Origin: Alphaproteobacteria bacterium
GTDB taxonomy: Bacteria; Pseudomonadota; Alphaproteobacteria; MPNO01; UBA2964
Direction of reading: 5' to 3'
DNA: 64,000 nucleotides
NCBI GenBank assembly: GCA_012103315.1
Contig: WLWZ01000008.1
Span: forward strand, 124,001 to 188,000
Below, piece after piece: positions 54,197 through 62,912 of the stretch. Position 1 is the stretch's first letter. The number at the start of each line of letters is the position of its first letter. Made by a program: the position numbers and the translations under genes. The notes beneath the pieces were generated by a model, which did not search any database, was not told the origin of the DNA, and worked only from the letters and a program-made list of their open reading frames with translations.

Positions 54197-54808
54197 ATGT
54201 CTGTCGTCGCTGTCATTCCCATCAAACCCTTCGCAGAAGGCAAAAGTCGGCTCGCTTCAGTTTTGACTAACGACCAGCGACGGACCCTGAACAGAAATAT
54301 GTTCTGCCACGTGCTCAAAACCGCATTCGCCACGCAGGAAATCGACGAAATCCTGGTTATCAGCAGCGATGAAGAGGCTCTTACTTTAGCGGAGCAAGCG
54401 GGAGCACACGCTATTTTAGAGGCTGAAAACTCTAACCTCAATGCAGCTCTTGATATTGGCCGTAAAGCAAGCTTGGCACTCGGGGCTGCGTCTTTATTAG
54501 TCATCCCTGCCGACTTAGCCCAGCTCGCCCCTTCAGACCTGAGCGCATTGCTCACCGCATCCGATCAATCCCCTTCGGCAGCAATCTTCGTCGCGTCAGA
54601 TCAGAGTCAGAAAGGCACTAATGCCCTGTATATGCGACCTATCGATGCCATACCCTTTTCGTTTGGCCCTGACAGTTTCGAGAAACATCAGGGCGCAGCC
54701 AAAGATGCGGGATGCAATGTCAGCGTTATCGTAAGACCAAATTTAGCGTTCGATATCGACGAACCAGAAGACTTGCGTGGTTTGGACGAAAATTACTGGC
54801 GCGCTTAA
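54197..54808 (+). CDS. cofC: 2-phospholactate-type guanylyltransferase
   Basis: A 203-aa nucleotidyltransferase: VAVIPIKPFAEGKSRLA, NMFCHVLKTAF, VISSDEEALTLAEQAG, LLVIPADLAQL, GTNALYMRP and LAFDIDEPEDL. It activates the three-carbon donor with GTP for CofD. It ends the F420 operon, overlapping the converging MFS gene by 4 bp. The specificity between phospholactate, PEP and 3-phosphoglycerate cannot be read by eye. Confidence 0.93.
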   Translation: MSVVAVIPIKPFAEGKSRLASVLTNDQRRTLNRNMFCHVLKTAFATQEIDEILVISSDEEALTLAEQAGAHAILEAENSNLNAALDIGRKASLALGAASLLVIPADLAQLAPSDLSALLTASDQSPSAAIFVASDQSQKGTNALYMRPIDAIPFSFGPDSFEKHQGAAKDAGCNVSVIVRPNLAFDIDEPEDLRGLDENYWRA

Positions 54809-56058
54809 TCGCGATCCTGTTGTTTCGCGATAAGAGCCTCTATCGGCTCTTTAACACGCCATGCAAACATAAATACAACGAGGCAGACCACCCCACTTAT
54901 GGCAATCGGTTTGCTAAGTCCAAATACTTCCGAGAGAGCGCCCATCACAAGCGATCCGATAGCCGCACCGCCGATCCAGAGCAATCCGTATAGCGCCATA
55001 ACCCGCCCGCGCATCGTTTCCTCCGCCACGGCTTGAACGAGCGATTGAATACAGGTCCCAACCAACGAATACTGAATACCGAAAAACACCATACAGACCA
55101 CCGCTACTTCAAAATGCGACGTGTTGGTGAACACCACGAGAACGATTGCACCAACGAGGACGGCATAGGTGGTAACCCGAGCCAACCCGTCAAAACGGCC
55201 CCGTTGCGCAATGGTAATTCCCGCTGTCACCGCGCCAATACCCATCGCCGACGTCAAAATGGCAAGACCGTCTGCACCCTGACCAAAGATGCCTGATGAA
55301 AACCCAGGAAGGAGTTCAACCAATGGCCTGGTCAGAAAAGACGATCCGAACAATATTAACAATGAAGGACCGATGACGGGATGTGATGCGGCATAGCGAT
55401 ATCCCGCAATGATATCACCCACAATCGATAGCCCGGACGCCGGATGCTTGGGCGCAGGGGGCACGCGTACCAACCACAAGGCCGCAAAGAACCAAAAATA
55501 CAAAATTGTATTGACCAGGAAGACAGCGTTAACGCCCCAAAAATGTAGAATTGCAGCGCCAATCGCGGGCCCGACAACGCGGGCGCTATTCCAGGTGAAC
55601 CCACCAAAAGCAATTGCGGCTGGTAAATCCTCGCGAGTCACAAGGGCTGGCGGCAATGAAGCCCGGATCGGCTGAAATAATGCATGATCCATACCGGTGA
55701 TAAACGCAAATAACAGCAAAAGCTCGATATTCAGCCAGCCCGCATAGGCGGTTATCATCAGCGAGGCTGTCACGGACACGTTTAAAAACTGGATAATTCG
55801 CGCCATGGTAATGCGCTCGAAGCGGTCCGCCATATATCCGGCAAAAGGGCTCAACAGAACGACCGGTACTAGATCGGCAAACCCCATCAGCCCAAGCCAC
55901 CAGCCTGATTCGGTTAGCTCCCAGGTCAACCAGCCGATAGCCAGACGCTGCGCCCACACGCCACATTGCGACGGGAAATTACCAATCGCAAAGATCGCAA
56001 AGTTGCGATGTGAGAAGGCTCCGATGAGACCGCGACTTTTGGATCTGCCGTTTGTCAC
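54805..56058 (-). CDS. MFS transporter
   Basis: A 417-aa protein with about 12 membrane helices of the EntS-like MFS_3 type: FRNFAIF-like start (FSHRNFAIFAIGNF), AGYMADRFERITMARI loop, and ETMRGRVMALYGLLWIGGAAIGSL. Possibly an exporter; the substrate is unknown. The start is GTG with a weak ribosome binding site. It converges on cofC. Confidence 0.85.
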   Translation of the reverse strand: MTNGRSKSRGLIGAFSHRNFAIFAIGNFPSQCGVWAQRLAIGWLTWELTESGWWLGLMGFADLVPVVLLSPFAGYMADRFERITMARIIQFLNVSVTASLMITAYAGWLNIELLLLFAFITGMDHALFQPIRASLPPALVTREDLPAAIAFGGFTWNSARVVGPAIGAAILHFWGVNAVFLVNTILYFWFFAALWLVRVPPAPKHPASGLSIVGDIIAGYRYAASHPVIGPSLLILFGSSFLTRPLVELLPGFSSGIFGQGADGLAILTSAMGIGAVTAGITIAQRGRFDGLARVTTYAVLVGAIVLVVFTNTSHFEVAVVCMVFFGIQYSLVGTCIQSLVQAVAEETMRGRVMALYGLLWIGGAAIGSLVMGALSEVFGLSKPIAISGVVCLVVFMFAWRVKEPIEALIAKQQDRD

Positions 56059-56154
56059 TTTACAAACCGTCTACTGTTTATAGGCAAAAGATTTCCTATG
56101 GTGATATTATGCTGCTACATGGCCAATGTCGCGGTCAGGAGTTAACTAAATACG

Positions 56155-56811
56155 ATGAACGGATCATCCGACAACGAGAACCTAGAGACTGGTGCAGGGG
56201 CGTCCGACGCGCTTGATCTCGGCGACGAGACCATACCCCAAGAAGCTCGCGAGGCAATCAAACATCTAATTTCTGAGATAAACGCCCTGCGCAAAGAGAT
56301 CGAAGCCAATAATGATCGCATTGCCGAGCTTGAAACTCTGGCTGATCGTGACCCACTCGTGCCGGTCGTCAACCGGCGCGCCTTTGTGCGCGAACTCAGC
56401 CGAGCCAAGGCCTATGCCGACAGGTACGGCGGCACCAACTGCCTGCTCTATCTCGATATCGACGGAATGAAACGACTCAATGACCAACACGGCCATGCCA
56501 CCGGTGATGTCGCGTTGATGACGTTGGCGGACATTTTGCAGCAAAATGTTCGCGCGTCAGATCTTGTGGGTCGTCTCGGGGGCGATGAATTCGGTGTCCT
56601 TCTCGCTCAAGCAGGTCGCGAGACCGCTGAAAAAAAGGTGATCCAGCTCCAAGAGCTTATCCAACAGGCGAAAATCAAACTCGCAACTGAAAGCCAGACA
56701 CTCTCAGCGACATTTGGTGTCATCGAAATGACAGAGGACATGTCTCCTGAAGATGCGTTGGAACAGGCTGACAAGGCAATGTATGACCGCAAACAGGCCC
56801 GACGATCATAA
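56155..56811 (+). CDS. Diguanylate cyclase (GGDEF)
   Basis: A 218-aa soluble protein. Residues 31-65 form a coiled coil, then a GGDEF domain with the intact GGDEF motif at 142-146, GHATGDVALMTLADIL and the inhibitory I-site RxxD at 133-136, the usual five residues upstream. So it should make cyclic di-GMP and be product-inhibited. No sensor domain precedes it, so it may sense by oligomerisation or a partner. Its target is not known, but c-di-GMP often controls exopolysaccharide. Confidence 0.9.
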   Translation: MNGSSDNENLETGAGASDALDLGDETIPQEAREAIKHLISEINALRKEIEANNDRIAELETLADRDPLVPVVNRRAFVRELSRAKAYADRYGGTNCLLYLDIDGMKRLNDQHGHATGDVALMTLADILQQNVRASDLVGRLGGDEFGVLLAQAGRETAEKKVIQLQELIQQAKIKLATESQTLSATFGVIEMTEDMSPEDALEQADKAMYDRKQARRS

Positions 56812-56821
56812 ATCGGAAACC

Positions 56822-57493
56822 CTAACCGATATGCTCAGCCATAAACGCTTGAGTGCGCTGCCAGGCTAAAGCCGACGCATCAGAATCATAGCGTTCGGGC
56901 CGGACGTGACTGTCAAAGCCGTGGCGAATGCCGTCATAAATAAACCAGCCCACCTCGGGACAACGTTCTTTAAACATCGCCACATCTTCCGGCGGCACAG
57001 CCGTATCAAGGGATCCCACATGGCTGATTATCGGGCATTGCGCGGTTTCTTCAGGGAAATCGCACATGTTGGAGCCGTAATAAGCGATTGCGGCATCGAA
57101 TTCGCAGCGACACGCCGCTAGCCAAGTGATCGTCCCACCGAAGCAATAGCCCGAAATAGCGACCTTCCCTGCTGACGCAATACGCGCCGCGGCTGTGGTC
57201 ACATCGTCGAGCACCTGATCATAATTCACAGCGTGGCTGATTTCCTTCCCGCGCCGCATACCGTCTGCGTCGTAAGGCAAAACCAAATCGTTTTCAGCTC
57301 GATCAAACAAGGCCGGCGCAATCGCGCAAAATCCCGCAGCGGCATATTTATCGCAAACACTCTTGAGATAATCGTTCACGCCATACATCTCCATCCCGAT
57401 GACGATTCCGCCGCGCGGTGATTCCGCCGGCGCAGCGAGATAGGCGCTAAATTGATGGCCATCAGATGCAGCTAAATTAACTGTCGTTCCCAT
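56822..57493 (-). CDS. Dienelactone hydrolase family protein
   Basis: A 223-aa alpha/beta hydrolase. The nucleophile is Cys in SGYCFGG, and the acid and His are in SLDTAVP and IRHGFDS; the order fits dienelactone hydrolase. It may open lactones from chlorinated or plain ring-cleavage products. The start was moved to the ATG at 57493, with GAGGGA upstream; the longer frame would run into the divergent gene's start. Confidence 0.85.
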   Translation of the reverse strand: MGTTVNLAASDGHQFSAYLAAPAESPRGGIVIGMEMYGVNDYLKSVCDKYAAAGFCAIAPALFDRAENDLVLPYDADGMRRGKEISHAVNYDQVLDDVTTAAARIASAGKVAISGYCFGGTITWLAACRCEFDAAIAYYGSNMCDFPEETAQCPIISHVGSLDTAVPPEDVAMFKERCPEVGWFIYDGIRHGFDSHVRPERYDSDASALAWQRTQAFMAEHIG

Positions 57494-57585
57494 AATGTCC
57501 CTCGATAGACGAATTCCGTTACCCGCCATACTATCGGAGACGACGGGGCAACCAACCCCGGCCATGTAATTTAAGGATCCGATCA

Positions 57586-58557
57586 ATGCTGAAACTTCGC
57601 TTTGCCGCCGGCGGCTATGACCGACTCGACGCGCTGCAATATCGAATAATCCAACCGGAAGGCATTGAGTTGGAATTCAACGAAATAAATGCGCCACGAA
57701 AAATTTTTGATGGCATGTTGGGCGGTGGTTTATTCGATGTGTCGGAGTTCTCCAGCTCTGAATTTATTACCCGCTCATTGCGCGGCAATTTCCCGTTTGT
57801 CGGCATTCCTGTGTTCCCATCCAAAGCCTTTCGCCATGGGTTTATCTATCTCAATAGACACGCCGGTATTACCACGCCCAAGGATCTCGAAGGCAAGCGT
57901 ATCGGCGTTCCGCAACATTCGCAGACTGCTGCTGTCTGGATCAGGGGACACCTCCAGCACGACTACGACGTCGATTGGTCGGGTGTTCGTTGGGTAGAAG
58001 GATCGGTCGAACAAGCCGGTGAACATGCCAAAATCGAAACCACGTCTCCCGCAGTACCCCCTATTCTTGAGCCCAACACCTCTGGCAAATCAATGAGCGA
58101 CCTGTTGGCCGACGGCGAAATCGACGCTATTTTGGGTTCGCGACGCCCGAAAGCCATGGGCAAGCACCCAGATGTCATCCGGCTATTTCCTGATTATCGT
58201 GCAATGGAACGGGAATTTTATCAGCGCACTAAAATCCACCCGATCATGCATGTCATCGCCATTCGTCAGGACGTCTATGAGAAAGACCCATGGATAGCCA
58301 AGAGCCTATATAATGCTTTTGACGCCTCAAAGAATTGGGCATTGGACAAGCTGCGCATCTCGGCAGCGCAACACTGCATGCTGCCGTTCATGTTTGCCGA
58401 CATGGATGAGGTTGATGAAATTTTTGGCGGCGACCCATGGCCCTACGGCCTCGAAGCCAACCGTCCGACGCTGGAAGCGTTGGTTCAGCATCTGTGCGAG
58501 CAATATCTGATCGCCGAAACAGTCCCTCTCGAAGAGCTTTTCGTTGCCGTTGACTAA
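57586..58557 (+). CDS. 4,5-dihydroxyphthalate-decarboxylase-like protein
   Basis: A 323-aa protein with a binding-protein-like fold but no signal peptide (starts LKLRFAAGGYDRLDALQ), so cytoplasmic. VGIPVFPSKAFRHGFIYLNR, DLEGKRIGVPQHSQTAAVWIRGHLQHDYD and DAILGSRRPKAMGKHPDVIRLFPDY match the family in which the phthalate catabolic decarboxylase was named. Substrate and even enzymatic role are unproven; many relatives are annotated as ABC binding proteins. AAGGA lies before the ATG. Confidence 0.72.
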   Translation: MLKLRFAAGGYDRLDALQYRIIQPEGIELEFNEINAPRKIFDGMLGGGLFDVSEFSSSEFITRSLRGNFPFVGIPVFPSKAFRHGFIYLNRHAGITTPKDLEGKRIGVPQHSQTAAVWIRGHLQHDYDVDWSGVRWVEGSVEQAGEHAKIETTSPAVPPILEPNTSGKSMSDLLADGEIDAILGSRRPKAMGKHPDVIRLFPDYRAMEREFYQRTKIHPIMHVIAIRQDVYEKDPWIAKSLYNAFDASKNWALDKLRISAAQHCMLPFMFADMDEVDEIFGGDPWPYGLEANRPTLEALVQHLCEQYLIAETVPLEELFVAVD

Positions 58558-58965
58558 CTAGGACGCCTCCGGGCCTTCAAGGAACTTGTTGGGCTTCAAG
58601 AACATCGCCAGCAACAGACAACCGTCCGGCGACCAGGCATCGTGTTTGCTGCCCGCAGGACGCCAAGCATAATCGCCTGCTTTGCACTCGCCTTCAAAAT
58701 CACGCAGGCTGCCTTCAAGGACATAGCTTTGTTCAATGTCCGTGTGCTCATGCATCGGGAGCTTCGCACCAGGCTGCCAGCGAAACAGAGCCGTCATGAC
58801 GCCACGTTCCTCATCCTTGAACAGGATCTTCATTTCAATCCCGTCATAATAGGTGTCCATCCAGGGCAAGCCATCAACGTCGAGATAACGCGTACTCGAA
58901 GGCTTCATCGTACTATCATCAAAATTTGGGGTATGGGGTCCAGTGGCGGCAACGGAATCAGGCAT
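58558..58965 (-). CDS. Cupin-domain protein
   Basis: A 135-aa single cupin: LFRWQPGAKLPMHEHTDIEQSYVLEGSL supplies the HEH…E metal site, then GDYAWRPAGSKHDAWSPDG. Cupins of this kind can be dioxygenases or regulators of anti-sigma type. The start at the ATG at 58965 has AAGGAG at normal spacing. It converges on the decarboxylase-like gene with no gap. Confidence 0.83.
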   Translation of the reverse strand: MPDSVAATGPHTPNFDDSTMKPSSTRYLDVDGLPWMDTYYDGIEMKILFKDEERGVMTALFRWQPGAKLPMHEHTDIEQSYVLEGSLRDFEGECKAGDYAWRPAGSKHDAWSPDGCLLLAMFLKPNKFLEGPEAS

Positions 58966-59044
58966 GACAACACTCCTTCTGTGGTCGTGGTGCATCCTGT
59001 AAACTATAGGACAGGACGCAAAGGAAAACCACGCGGATCAGCTA

Positions 59045-59761
59045 ATGCATGATGTAACAATAAGACAAGAGATCATCGACCGAGTGCTCGCCCGGCGTGG
59101 CCGCCATCATTTATTTGAGGCACTCGAGCCACAGCGGACAGCCCTTCTTGTCATCGATATGCAGAACATGTTCTGCGAGCCAGGCGCCCCTGCGGAAGTT
59201 TCAGCTTCGCGGGGAATATGTGACAACATTACACGTCTGTGTGCCGAGATGCGCGACCTCGGCGGGCTGGTGATTTGGATTACCAGCGCCACCACCTTCG
59301 CCAATGGGCGCAGCGATTGGGAAACTTTTCTGCACAATTTCGTGACCGACGACGTGCGGCGCGACCGGCAGGAATATCTCTCGCCCGGTGGGCATGGCGA
59401 ACAAATTTGGCGCGATCTCGATCCTCAAGAAAGCGATCTTCATATTCGCAAGAACCGCTATTCGGCCCTGACCCCCGGCGCCTCCATGCTACAGAGCGCG
59501 CTTGCCAGTCATGACATTCAAAACATTCTGATTGCCGGGACCAAAACCAATATTTGTTGTGAAAGCACAGGGCGCGATGCCATGCAGCTCGATCATCAAG
59601 TCGTTATGGTGGAAGATTGCTGCGCGGCCTTGTCCGACGAAGAACATCGTTCAGCTCTGGAAAACATGATCCAGCAATTCGGTGATGTCATGACAACCGA
59701 CGAGGTCATTTCTGTTCTAAAGAATCGGCCAAATGACCAATCAAAACCTTCGACACGTTGA
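59045..59761 (+). CDS. Isochorismatase-family cysteine hydrolase
   Basis: A 238-aa protein with the Asp-Lys-Cys triad: VIDMQNMFCEPGAP (Asp), HIRKNRYSAL (Lys) and GTKTNICCEST (Cys). The family hydrolyses N-carbamoyl compounds, isochorismate or nicotinamide. It may cleave an amide or carbamoyl group from a compound taken up by the TRAP system that follows; this is inferred. It is 53 bp before dctP. Confidence 0.87.
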   Translation: MHDVTIRQEIIDRVLARRGRHHLFEALEPQRTALLVIDMQNMFCEPGAPAEVSASRGICDNITRLCAEMRDLGGLVIWITSATTFANGRSDWETFLHNFVTDDVRRDRQEYLSPGGHGEQIWRDLDPQESDLHIRKNRYSALTPGASMLQSALASHDIQNILIAGTKTNICCESTGRDAMQLDHQVVMVEDCCAALSDEEHRSALENMIQQFGDVMTTDEVISVLKNRPNDQSKPSTR

Positions 59762-59814
59762 CCGAAGATGCGGCCAGCGCTAACCATGACGCATGGAACA
59801 CAGGGGCAAGGAAG

Positions 59815-60921
59815 ATGAACAAGATTGGGGCAATCGTTATCGCGGCCATCGCACTATCTGTCGGGCTGGCCATCGGCATGCGGATGGATGGCGGCGCGCC
59901 TATGCAAAAAGCCGCAGCACCAGCAGTGAAATCGGAAACGCCGAAGATTGACGCCCCGGTTAAATGGAAACTGGCAAGTGCCTATCCCGGACGGATGGTC
60001 CAGCTTGGCCTGCTCGGCAAGAACTTGCCCGCAAAGCTCAAAGCCATTTCTGGTGGCAATATCGATCTCAGCTTCTTCGAGCCCAAAGCTCTCGCCCCAC
60101 CATTGCAATATTTTGACGCCGTCGCTAAAGGCGCAATTGACGCAGCCTGGACGACGCCTGGCTATTGGTACGGCAAAGAAAAAGCGCTGGTGATGTTCAG
60201 CTCGGTGCCGTTTGGACCTTCTGCTGGGGAATATCTCGCTTGGTTTTATTATGGCGGTGGCCAGCAGCTGATGGATGGAATCTATAAAAAGCATGGCCTC
60301 AAATCGCTTATTTGCGGGCTCATCGCCCCCGAAGCTTCCGGTTGGTTCCGTAAAGAAGTTAAAACTGTTGAGGACCTGAAAGGTCTCAAAATGCGGTTCT
60401 TTGGCCTCGGTGGCCGGGTAATGCAAAAGCTTGGTGTCGCAACACAGCTATTGGCGGGCGGCGATATTTACCCGGCACTCGAACGTGGCACGCTGGATGC
60501 AACTGAATATTCGATGCCGGCGATTGATTACGATCTCGGCTTTTACCAAATCGCCAAGCATTACTATTTCCCCGGCTGGCATCAACAATCAACGATGCTG
60601 GAACTCCTCATTAACCGAAAGAAATGGGACGGGTTATCGGCCACACAGCAGGCGCAATTCCGCACCGCCTGCGGCGACAATATCCGTGAGGGGCTCGCCG
60701 AAGGCGAAGCCATCCAGTCGAAGGCTCTCAAAGCCCTAAAGGAAAAGGGCGTTCAAATTCACCGCTGGCCAGACGAAATTCTTACCGCCTTCAAAACGGC
60801 TTGGGATGAAGTCGTCAAGGAAGACACGGCCGCCGACGCAACCTTCGCCGAGGTTTGGAAATCGTATGATGCGTTCCGTGAAGAATATAAAATTTGGAAA
60901 GAACACGGCTATCTACAATAG
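59815..60921 (+). CDS. dctP: TRAP transporter solute-binding subunit
   Basis: The periplasmic binding protein of a TRAP transporter (368 aa from ATG 59815): N-terminal export signal (IGAIVIAAIALSVGLAIGM), WKLASAYPG, then LKGLKMRFFGLGGRVMQKLGVATQLLAGGDIYPALERGTLDATEYSMP, with the conserved ligand-contact Arg. Close to TRAP receptors of 2-oxo-acid or mannitol-chloroaromatic type. A longer start would add 19 residues before the signal. First of the P-Q-M operon. Confidence 0.9.
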   Translation: MNKIGAIVIAAIALSVGLAIGMRMDGGAPMQKAAAPAVKSETPKIDAPVKWKLASAYPGRMVQLGLLGKNLPAKLKAISGGNIDLSFFEPKALAPPLQYFDAVAKGAIDAAWTTPGYWYGKEKALVMFSSVPFGPSAGEYLAWFYYGGGQQLMDGIYKKHGLKSLICGLIAPEASGWFRKEVKTVEDLKGLKMRFFGLGGRVMQKLGVATQLLAGGDIYPALERGTLDATEYSMPAIDYDLGFYQIAKHYYFPGWHQQSTMLELLINRKKWDGLSATQQAQFRTACGDNIREGLAEGEAIQSKALKALKEKGVQIHRWPDEILTAFKTAWDEVVKEDTAADATFAEVWKSYDAFREEYKIWKEHGYLQ

Positions 60922-60942
60922 GTAGCTGGTCGAGAGACCATC

Positions 60943-61518
60943 GTGGAATCCCTCGTACGCTTCGCTAACATAATAGAAAATGCGATTACCCGGATTGGCC
61001 GCATCGCGGCTTGGGCCGGGCTCGCGCTGGTGCTGGTCACGGTTTTCGATGTCATCACCCGCAACTTCTCACAATCTTCATGGGATGTTCTCCGTAACCT
61101 GAGCATTGCTCAGCAGAAATCGTTTGGCTCCACCTTATTGCAAGAGCTGGAATGGCATCTGCACACGGTCCTGTTCCTGTTCTGCCTCGGCTACGCCTAT
61201 ATAAAAGGGGCGCATATTCGCATCGACGTGTTCCGGGAGAAATTCTCGGAGAGCACCAAGGCTTGGATTGAGATCGCTGGCATCATTCTGTTTCTGCTGC
61301 CGTTCTGCCTATTGGTCATCACTTTCAGCATCGACTTCGCAACCAGCTCATATCTACAACATGAGGGGTCAGCCTCCGGTGGTGGCTTACCTAATCGTTG
61401 GATTATCAAAGCGACTCTTCCCGCTGGTCTCATCCTGCTCGCTATTTCCGGTATCGCGATTTTGTTGAAGCAAATTGCTGTGCTCGCGGGTCTAGTCCTG
61501 CAACAGGAAGATAGCTGA
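60943..61518 (+). CDS. dctQ: TRAP transporter small permease
   Basis: A 191-aa membrane protein with four helices: ITRIGRIAAWAGLALVLVTVFDVITRNF, QELEWHLHTVLFLFCLGYAYIKGAHIRIDVFREKF, then FATSSYLQHEGSASGGG. This is the DctQ signature. The start is GTG. It shares one base (TGATG) with dctM. Confidence 0.9.
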   Translation: MESLVRFANIIENAITRIGRIAAWAGLALVLVTVFDVITRNFSQSSWDVLRNLSIAQQKSFGSTLLQELEWHLHTVLFLFCLGYAYIKGAHIRIDVFREKFSESTKAWIEIAGIILFLLPFCLLVITFSIDFATSSYLQHEGSASGGGLPNRWIIKATLPAGLILLAISGIAILLKQIAVLAGLVLQQEDS

Positions 61519-62912
61519 TGCTGGCTTCCTCCCTGCCCCTCCTGATGTTTGCCGCTTTAGCAGTGCTATTATTTTCCGGATTTCCGGTAGCCTTTGTTCT
61601 GGGCGGGTTGGCGCTGGTGTTTGGGTGCCTTGGCATTCTCGCCGACAGTTTCACCTTTATTCAGTTCTATAACATCGTGCCGCGGATCTGGGGCGGCATC
61701 GCAGAAAACCTCATCCTCGTCGCGATCCCAATGTTTATCCTAATGGGCACTGTACTGGAACGTGCCGGAATTGCGGGCGAATTATTGCGTTGTCTTGATC
61801 GATTGCTGTGTCGCGTGCCAGGTGGCCTCGCCCTGGCCGTGACATTGATGGGCACCATCATGGCGGCGACCACCGGCATTATCGGTGCCTCCGTTGTGAT
61901 GATGACGCTGCTCGCTTTGCCCACGATGTTACAAGCACGCTATCAGGCCGGATTCGCCTCAGGCACTGTCGCGGCAGCCGGAACGCTCGGGATCCTCATT
62001 CCGCCCTCCATCATGCTGGTGGTAATGGCCGAGATGCTCAACAAGTCGGTCGGCACTTTGTTCTTTGCTGCCTTTATCCCCGGTCTTCTGCTCGCCGCGC
62101 TCTACGCGGTCTTTACCGTTTGTACGGCGATCTTCCGTCCTAACCTCGCGCCATCGCGCGAAGCGATAAAAGGCGACGATGACAGCCTGATTATCCTCAT
62201 CATCACCGGCATCTTGCCGCCCGCTTTGCTGATCACGCTGGTCCTCGGCTCGATCCTGCTGGGTTGGGCATCACCGACCGAAGCGGCAGGCGTGGGCGCC
62301 TTCGGGGCCCTATTGCTGGCGTTCTTTATGCCGAGTCTTGTTCAGAAACAACAACCAGTCCCCTCAATCCCAGTTCCGTATCTCAGCGTCGTTCGGGATT
62401 CGCTCGAACGCGCCGCGCTAACCGGCGGCATGTTGTTTGGCATTTTTATCGGGGCGACAGCCTTCTCACTTATCTTCCGAGCGCTTGGCGGCGATGGCGT
62501 CATCACCGGGTTAGCTGAATACAGCGGACTCGGTGCCTGGGGCATGTTGGCCGTGCTGATGGCAGTAATATTTCTGCTGGGGTTCTTCTTTGACTGGATC
62601 GAGATCACGTTGATCGTCCTGCCGATCTTTATCCCTATCGTTGAACTACTCGACTTCGGGGATCATGTTTCCAAAGTCGAGGTGCTGTATTGGTTCGCTA
62701 TTCTGATGGCAATCAATCTGCAAACCAGCTTTCTGACACCGCCGTTCGGCTTTGCTTTGTTCTATGTGAAAGGGGCAGCGCCGTCCGTCGTCTCAATGCA
62801 AGAAATTTGGCGCGGCAGTGTGCCATTTGTTGCGCTCCAATTGCTTGCGTTAGCGCTAGTGATGGCATTCCCCGATATCGCGCTATGGCTGCCACGAACC
62901 TATTTAAATTAG
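61518..62912 (+). CDS. dctM: TRAP transporter large permease
   Basis: A 464-aa integral membrane protein with 12-13 helices: LFSGFPVAFVLGGLALVFG, AVTLMGTIMAATTGIIGASVVMMTLLALP, ASGTVAAAGTLGILIPPSIMLVV and TEAAGVGAFGALLLA. It moves the substrate with sodium. It converges on the MFS gene, overlapping by 4 bp. Confidence 0.93.
   Translation: MLASSLPLLMFAALAVLLFSGFPVAFVLGGLALVFGCLGILADSFTFIQFYNIVPRIWGGIAENLILVAIPMFILMGTVLERAGIAGELLRCLDRLLCRVPGGLALAVTLMGTIMAATTGIIGASVVMMTLLALPTMLQARYQAGFASGTVAAAGTLGILIPPSIMLVVMAEMLNKSVGTLFFAAFIPGLLLAALYAVFTVCTAIFRPNLAPSREAIKGDDDSLIILIITGILPPALLITLVLGSILLGWASPTEAAGVGAFGALLLAFFMPSLVQKQQPVPSIPVPYLSVVRDSLERAALTGGMLFGIFIGATAFSLIFRALGGDGVITGLAEYSGLGAWGMLAVLMAVIFLLGFFFDWIEITLIVLPIFIPIVELLDFGDHVSKVEVLYWFAILMAINLQTSFLTPPFGFALFYVKGAAPSVVSMQEIWRGSVPFVALQLLALALVMAFPDIALWLPRTYLN

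Noticed and set aside
54805-54808. Gene overlap of cofC and the MFS gene as an assembly error
   Set aside because: The four-base convergent overlap is normal for compact genomes and both proteins end with intact domains.
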